Notes under the pieces: model-generated
Seen by the model: only the letters and a program-made list of their open reading frames with translations
Told to the model about the DNA's origin: nothing
Databases searched by the model: none
Part shown: positions 59,551 to 64,000 of the stretch, piece after piece
Layout of the letters: each line of letters begins with the position of its first letter
How positions within the stretch are numbered: position 1 is the first letter of the stretch
NCBI GenBank assembly: GCA_029959085.1
Contig: JARWIR010000035.1
Location: forward strand, 5,996,501-6,060,500
Direction: 5' to 3'
DNA from: Nemophila menziesii
Taxonomy: Eukaryota > Streptophyta > Magnoliopsida > Boraginales > Hydrophyllaceae
Length of the DNA: 64,000 bases
Position numbers and translations under genes: made by a program

Positions 59551-62500
59551 ATGGAAGAATTACAATTCGATATTCATGTTACTATATTTTTATCTATTGA
59601 AAATCACTAATTAAGACAATTTTAATGGTGTCTTTTTTCAACAATTGTAATGAAGTTCATTAAAAGGCATTAGTTTGACTTCGACCCATGATAAATATTT
59701 AATTGTTTCCATAAAACATATTCAAAATTCAACATATATAACATAACAACAAGAAAAATTTAAAAAGAAAGAAAACTCAACTAATCTTATATATAATAAA
59801 CAATTATCAACGCAGTTATAGAAAATGTTTTTTAATTTTACCATAATCTATAAATGAAAGATAAATATATATATAAAATAATTAAATATATCTATTTAGT
59901 TTTTATATTAACATATGGAAATGTAAAATACTCTCTTTTTATTTTTACTTATGTTTTACTTATTTTATTGTAGACTTAATCCATTTAATTAAAATACAAA
60001 AAGTAAGTAATAGAAATATAAACCCCATAAAAATAATTATAAACAAATCTATTATAGATCAAAAACATAAACTACATAACAAATTAATATTTAAAAACAA
60101 GAAATATCAATGCAAAAAAACATATAAACAATGAAAGAACATAATTTATTTTTAAGGTATGAATAATTATGAATCTAACAAGTAATTACCGAGTACAAAT
60201 AAGAAACAATGAAATAAAAAAAAATCAAACAAATTTTGTTTACTATACCTTATTTTAAAAGACATGATCAACAATCCATGATGCAAAGTATCATGTCAAT
60301 ATGGATACATGTTTTGGAAAGTATTCAGCAAAAGAAAATATACAGTAGATGCAAACAAATAGATCGGAGTGGAAGAGAGGAGAGATAGTTTCAGAAAGAT
60401 GGAGACAAAGGCTAGGGTAAAAAGAAAGAGGATGATAAATTCTGGATTTAGTGAGTAAATTGAAGGCGATATTTAAGGTTTATGGTTTTTAATGGATTTT
60501 TAAGACCCATACCCAACAAACGTTTTTCATATGCAGTACATAATACCTTGCAACGCACCTCACTCGACCTACAACACAAAAGCCCAAACAAGCCTTATTA
60601 AACATATTACCGCTGTGATGTGTAAATGAATATTTACTTGCAAAACAATTCAAAAACCCAAATTGCTCAAGAACAAAATATATAACCCACAAAACTCACA
60701 CTTCAATCTCTCTCATATACACTATTCTTAACGCATCTTTCTCATATAGTAAAAAGCTTCCAACTGCACTGTGTATAAAATGATAATAAACAACACCATA
60801 ATTCTAAAAAATTGTAAAAAAAATAAGATTAGGTTAATATGTAAATGAACTTTTTTGAGTTTAATGATACATATTAATTTTTTGCCTTATTTGGGTTCTT
60901 TGCCAAGTCAGGTTGATGATGGTAGTGAATGGTCCTAGGTGGCGACAATTTTCTAGTTTAGGAGTGTGAAGAATTTTTTTTCTTGTTTTCTTTCAATGCG
61001 AGTGTGAAGAGATGAATTTTAGGTTTTATGTTTCATTGTTTTTTCTTTTCATTTTTTGCTCAGTTGTATACTTTTTTTTTCTAAACTTTATTATTTTGTT
61101 TGTTTCAGGTTGTATACAATTTTTATTCTTAAACTTTATTTTATTACTTTGTAAGATTATATTACGAATATGATACGTTGGGCGTAGGGACCTAAGCAAT
61201 TTTTTAAAATATCAAAAGCATATTATAAAAATTAAAAGTGACATTTGAATTACAATTTAACGTGATTAGCACAACAAATGATAATGTGATTTATGTTGAT
61301 TATTAAACAACCAAAATAGTTTGTTCAAATAAATATTTGTGATATTAAATAATAAGTAGAAAAAAATTAAAATTATTATTATATTTGATTTGAGTGGATT
61401 ATAATATATATTTCCATTTACCAACTTGTCTATGCTATCTTTTATTTTATTTTATTATATTTTATTTTTTTTATAATATATAATGGATATTAGATAATAA
61501 AAAATTATTCATCGATCAAGTGAATGGTCAAATTTTTTTTTTGGTAAATGGATGTCGAGCAGAATTATTTTATTGGGGAATGTAATAAATTTATTTTTCA
61601 ACTTTGTATATAATTTCGAAGAATTTAATCTGAAATAATGATTTCTTAAAATTTCAAATACATGCATAACTTTTTGATTTCCAAATTTGTTTACATTGAG
61701 ATCTTACCTAACTTTCATCTTTTATTACCTATGTAGCTAAGAAGATACATGGTTTTCAAACACCTACATGGACAGAGAAAATAATAGATTAGTGATAGAA
61801 TGTAGAACAACCGACTAATATAAATACACTAAAATGTAAAACTTTGATGCTTCTTGCGAATGATGCTCGAACTAGATTTGACTTATGCCAAGCCTAGAAC
61901 CTTGAAATCAAATGAAGGTTCGGAAAACAAGAGTTGGGAGTGAGAAGAATATATATGGAATGGGTCTAATTCTAATTTGAATAATTTAAGAATATAAGTG
62001 ATGCATCATTAAGAGACTGTAATGGGTATTTATTGATAAGAAAAGATAATAGACCTGCATAGGCTTTAGTCGTATCCTAAAAAGTGATGCTCAGGAGACT
62101 GGTTGCTCGATTGTACTAAAAAATACATGAGAATCGTGGAACTGGCGTCCCCTCGGGCATGAGGAAATTTACACACTCGAGAGTGTATCTCCTCGCCAGT
62201 CTATGAGTCACCGAGTAATGAACAATAAGTTTCACGTTCTCAACAATAAATGTATAGCAAATGGCTTAATTTAAGTTTAGAGTTTTGATGTTCATTGAGC
62301 TAAAAAAATAATTAAATTATATAATTTTCATGTCAAAGTATAATTAAAATAGAAATATATGTTTAACAATTATAAATTTATAGTTTTAACACAATTATGA
62401 GTGAAATAAGATGAATAACAATATAATAATTGTGAGAAGTTAGCCAAAGAAACTTGTAATATTTATTAGATAATACATATGAATTTTATGAACGTTCCAC

Positions 62501-62585
62501 CTAAGCTAACGTATTTTGTTTTATATATGTAGAACAAATAGTTAATAATCAATCTCCAATTCCTTTTTAATTTCTATCCTAACAA
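59551..62585 (-). repeat. Array monomer 9 (type I), exon A missing
   Basis: Starts inside the intron-like part, with promoter-like block lacking the GGGCC core (60560), B block type I (about 60890-60990, GGTGGCGACAATTTT) and C block of the monomer 2/4 form (62060-62230). Confidence 0.7.
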
Positions 62586-62965
62586 TTATCGTTGTCCGAT
62601 GAACCATGTTATTCCTTGATTGCTGTTTCCTTGAATAGCTTGTTCTAGTAGTATACTGGCAGCTAAGACAGGGTAAACTGAGTCACTAACTTGAGTCTTA
62701 CCCTTGTTTTCTCTATTAAACCTAGTAGCCCCACTATTAACCACACGAACTTTAGCATCATAAGAATCTATTTCTGCTACCACATCACTACTATTATCAG
62801 ATGATACACTGATAACTTCCACAATTAAATCCAAATCCAAATCAAAAATTGGCCTTGATCAAATCAGGATCTTCCTTCACTTCAACAACAAATTTCCCAG
62901 GCTCAAATCCTTCCTCATCATTTACATTCATTTTTCTAAAGACTCATCTAAGAAAGGATGAAAGA
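62586..62965 (-). pseudogene. Array exon A, copy 9 (type II), 84 codons open
   Basis: Open from 62840 to 62586: EVISVSSDNSSDVVAEIDSY, RVVNSGATRFNRENKGKTQV, SVYPVLAASILLEQAIQGN and the ITWFIGQR end. About 50 bases between the NFGF-coding part and EVISVSS are deleted. Upstream the EEGFEPGK-type segment is still readable in another frame. Confidence 0.6.
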
Positions 62966-64000
62966 ACCGTGATCAAATAAAAATAGTAATAAACATAAGT
63001 TAATAACGAATATGCCCATTCTAAATTACAAGATATTGAATTAATAAAGAATAAAATTAGATTTTTTTTTGGATTTTGTTTGTTATTACTAGACAAATTA
63101 ACTAGAGAATAAAGATTATTACATGTTTCATAATGAGTCCCCAAAAAAGAGGAATATGCCTATGGGATAGGAAACATTACTATGTTTCTGAAAAAGAACA
63201 TTGTTCCTAAATTAGGTACCTAATCTTAAATATTTGATATTGATAAAACTTCTATCATATATTGGATGGTCCAATATTTTAAATAGATGTCATAATGTTA
63301 TTGGTATTTGACTATCCTGGATAAAAGAATTTTCCATTTGATATTCATGTCACTATTCTTTTATCTATTGAAAAATTCAGTAATCAAGACAATTTTAATG
63401 GTGTCTTTTTTCAAAAAATCTAATGATATTCATTAAAAGACATTAGTTTGACTTGGACTCATGATATTTAACTACTTCCATAAAACATATTCAAAATTCA
63501 ACATATATACTAGATTTAACATAACAAAAAGGAAGATAATTAATAAAGAAATAAATACTTAACAAAACATCTTATATACAATAAACAATTATCAACTCAT
63601 TTGTAGCAAAATCTTTTAAATTTCACCATTACAAGGAACCTTTAAATGAAAGATCAATATATATATATATATAATCATTAAATATATCTACTAAAATTTA
63701 ATATTTACATTAGGAAATGTAGAGTACTCTTTTTATTTTGTATTTATGTTTCATTTATTTTAATGTAGATCTGATCCATTAAATAAAAATATAAAGTAAT
63801 TAAGAGAAATATAAACCCCATAAAAAATAAATTATAAACAAATATTTTATGGATCAAAAAAATAAACTACATAACAAATTTATATTCTAATCCATAAAAT
63901 ATCACTACAAACGATCATATAAACAATGAAAGAACATAATTTATTTTTAAGGTTTGATTAATTATTAATATAATAAGAAATTACCAAGTAAAAAGAAGAA
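62586..64000 (-). repeat. Array monomer 10 (type II), continues past the window
   Basis: Exon A copy 9, intron-like DNA with a short (TA)n at 63657-63672, and the start of the first-exon block at the right edge. The array therefore extends beyond this window. Confidence 0.75.

Noticed and set aside
1..64000. tRNA, rRNA or other standard RNA genes
   Set aside because: No cloverleaf-like or rRNA-like segment was recognised by eye; a tRNAscan or Infernal run would be decisive.

Overview
This is a plant nuclear window, almost certainly from a eudicot. It is very AT-rich and contains Ty1/copia, Ty3/gypsy, Mutator-like and CACTA-type transposon remains, GT-AG exons of plant gene families, and a telo-box/site II promoter. 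I see no intact, clearly functional host gene. The longest open frames belong to one Ty3/gypsy element.

Layout. (1) 1-1200: a gypsy protease relic, then a degenerate AT-rich minisatellite. (2) About 1.5-28.1 kb and 51.5 kb to the right edge: a tandem array of gene-bearing monomers of about 2.8-3.9 kb. Two monomer types, I and II, alternate to form a dimer of about 6.3-7.4 kb. Each complete monomer carries minus-strand exon-like blocks. The best conserved is a C-terminal exon ending in the residues ITWFIGQR, seen nine times, always with damage. Type II monomers keep a promoter with a telo-box and site II (TGGGCC) motifs. (3) 9974-21710: inserted in the third monomer is a Pack-MULE with 95-bp terminal inverted repeats and a 9-bp target duplication. 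It carries pieces of a clade-A PP2C phosphatase gene (minus strand) and of a BRANCHLESS TRICHOME/At5g41620-like coiled-coil gene (plus strand). Its left 1.78 kb and 192 bp of flank are duplicated. Between the two copies lies 7.8 kb of foreign DNA: a copia integrase piece joined to a 5'-truncated Athila-like gypsy element. (4) 28.1-51.5 kb: a mosaic that interrupts the array. It holds CACTA-type subterminal blocks, two 2.9-kb direct repeats with En/Spm-like (Transposase_24) remains, a copia gag relic, a solo fragment of the Athila-like LTR, an exon of an OSCA/CSC1 channel gene, exons of an unidentified gene, minisatellites, and a 384-bp MULE-type MITE with a perfect 9-bp target duplication.

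The window records layered duplication, insertion and repair rather than a pathway. A gene-sized unit was amplified as a dimer, decayed by small deletions (often at short microhomologies), and was then broken open by several transposon classes. The strongest observations are the alternating dimer array, the double-capture Pack-MULE with its long flanking duplication, and the paired 12-bp palindromes in the gypsy element. All identities come from reading the sequence; no database search was run.
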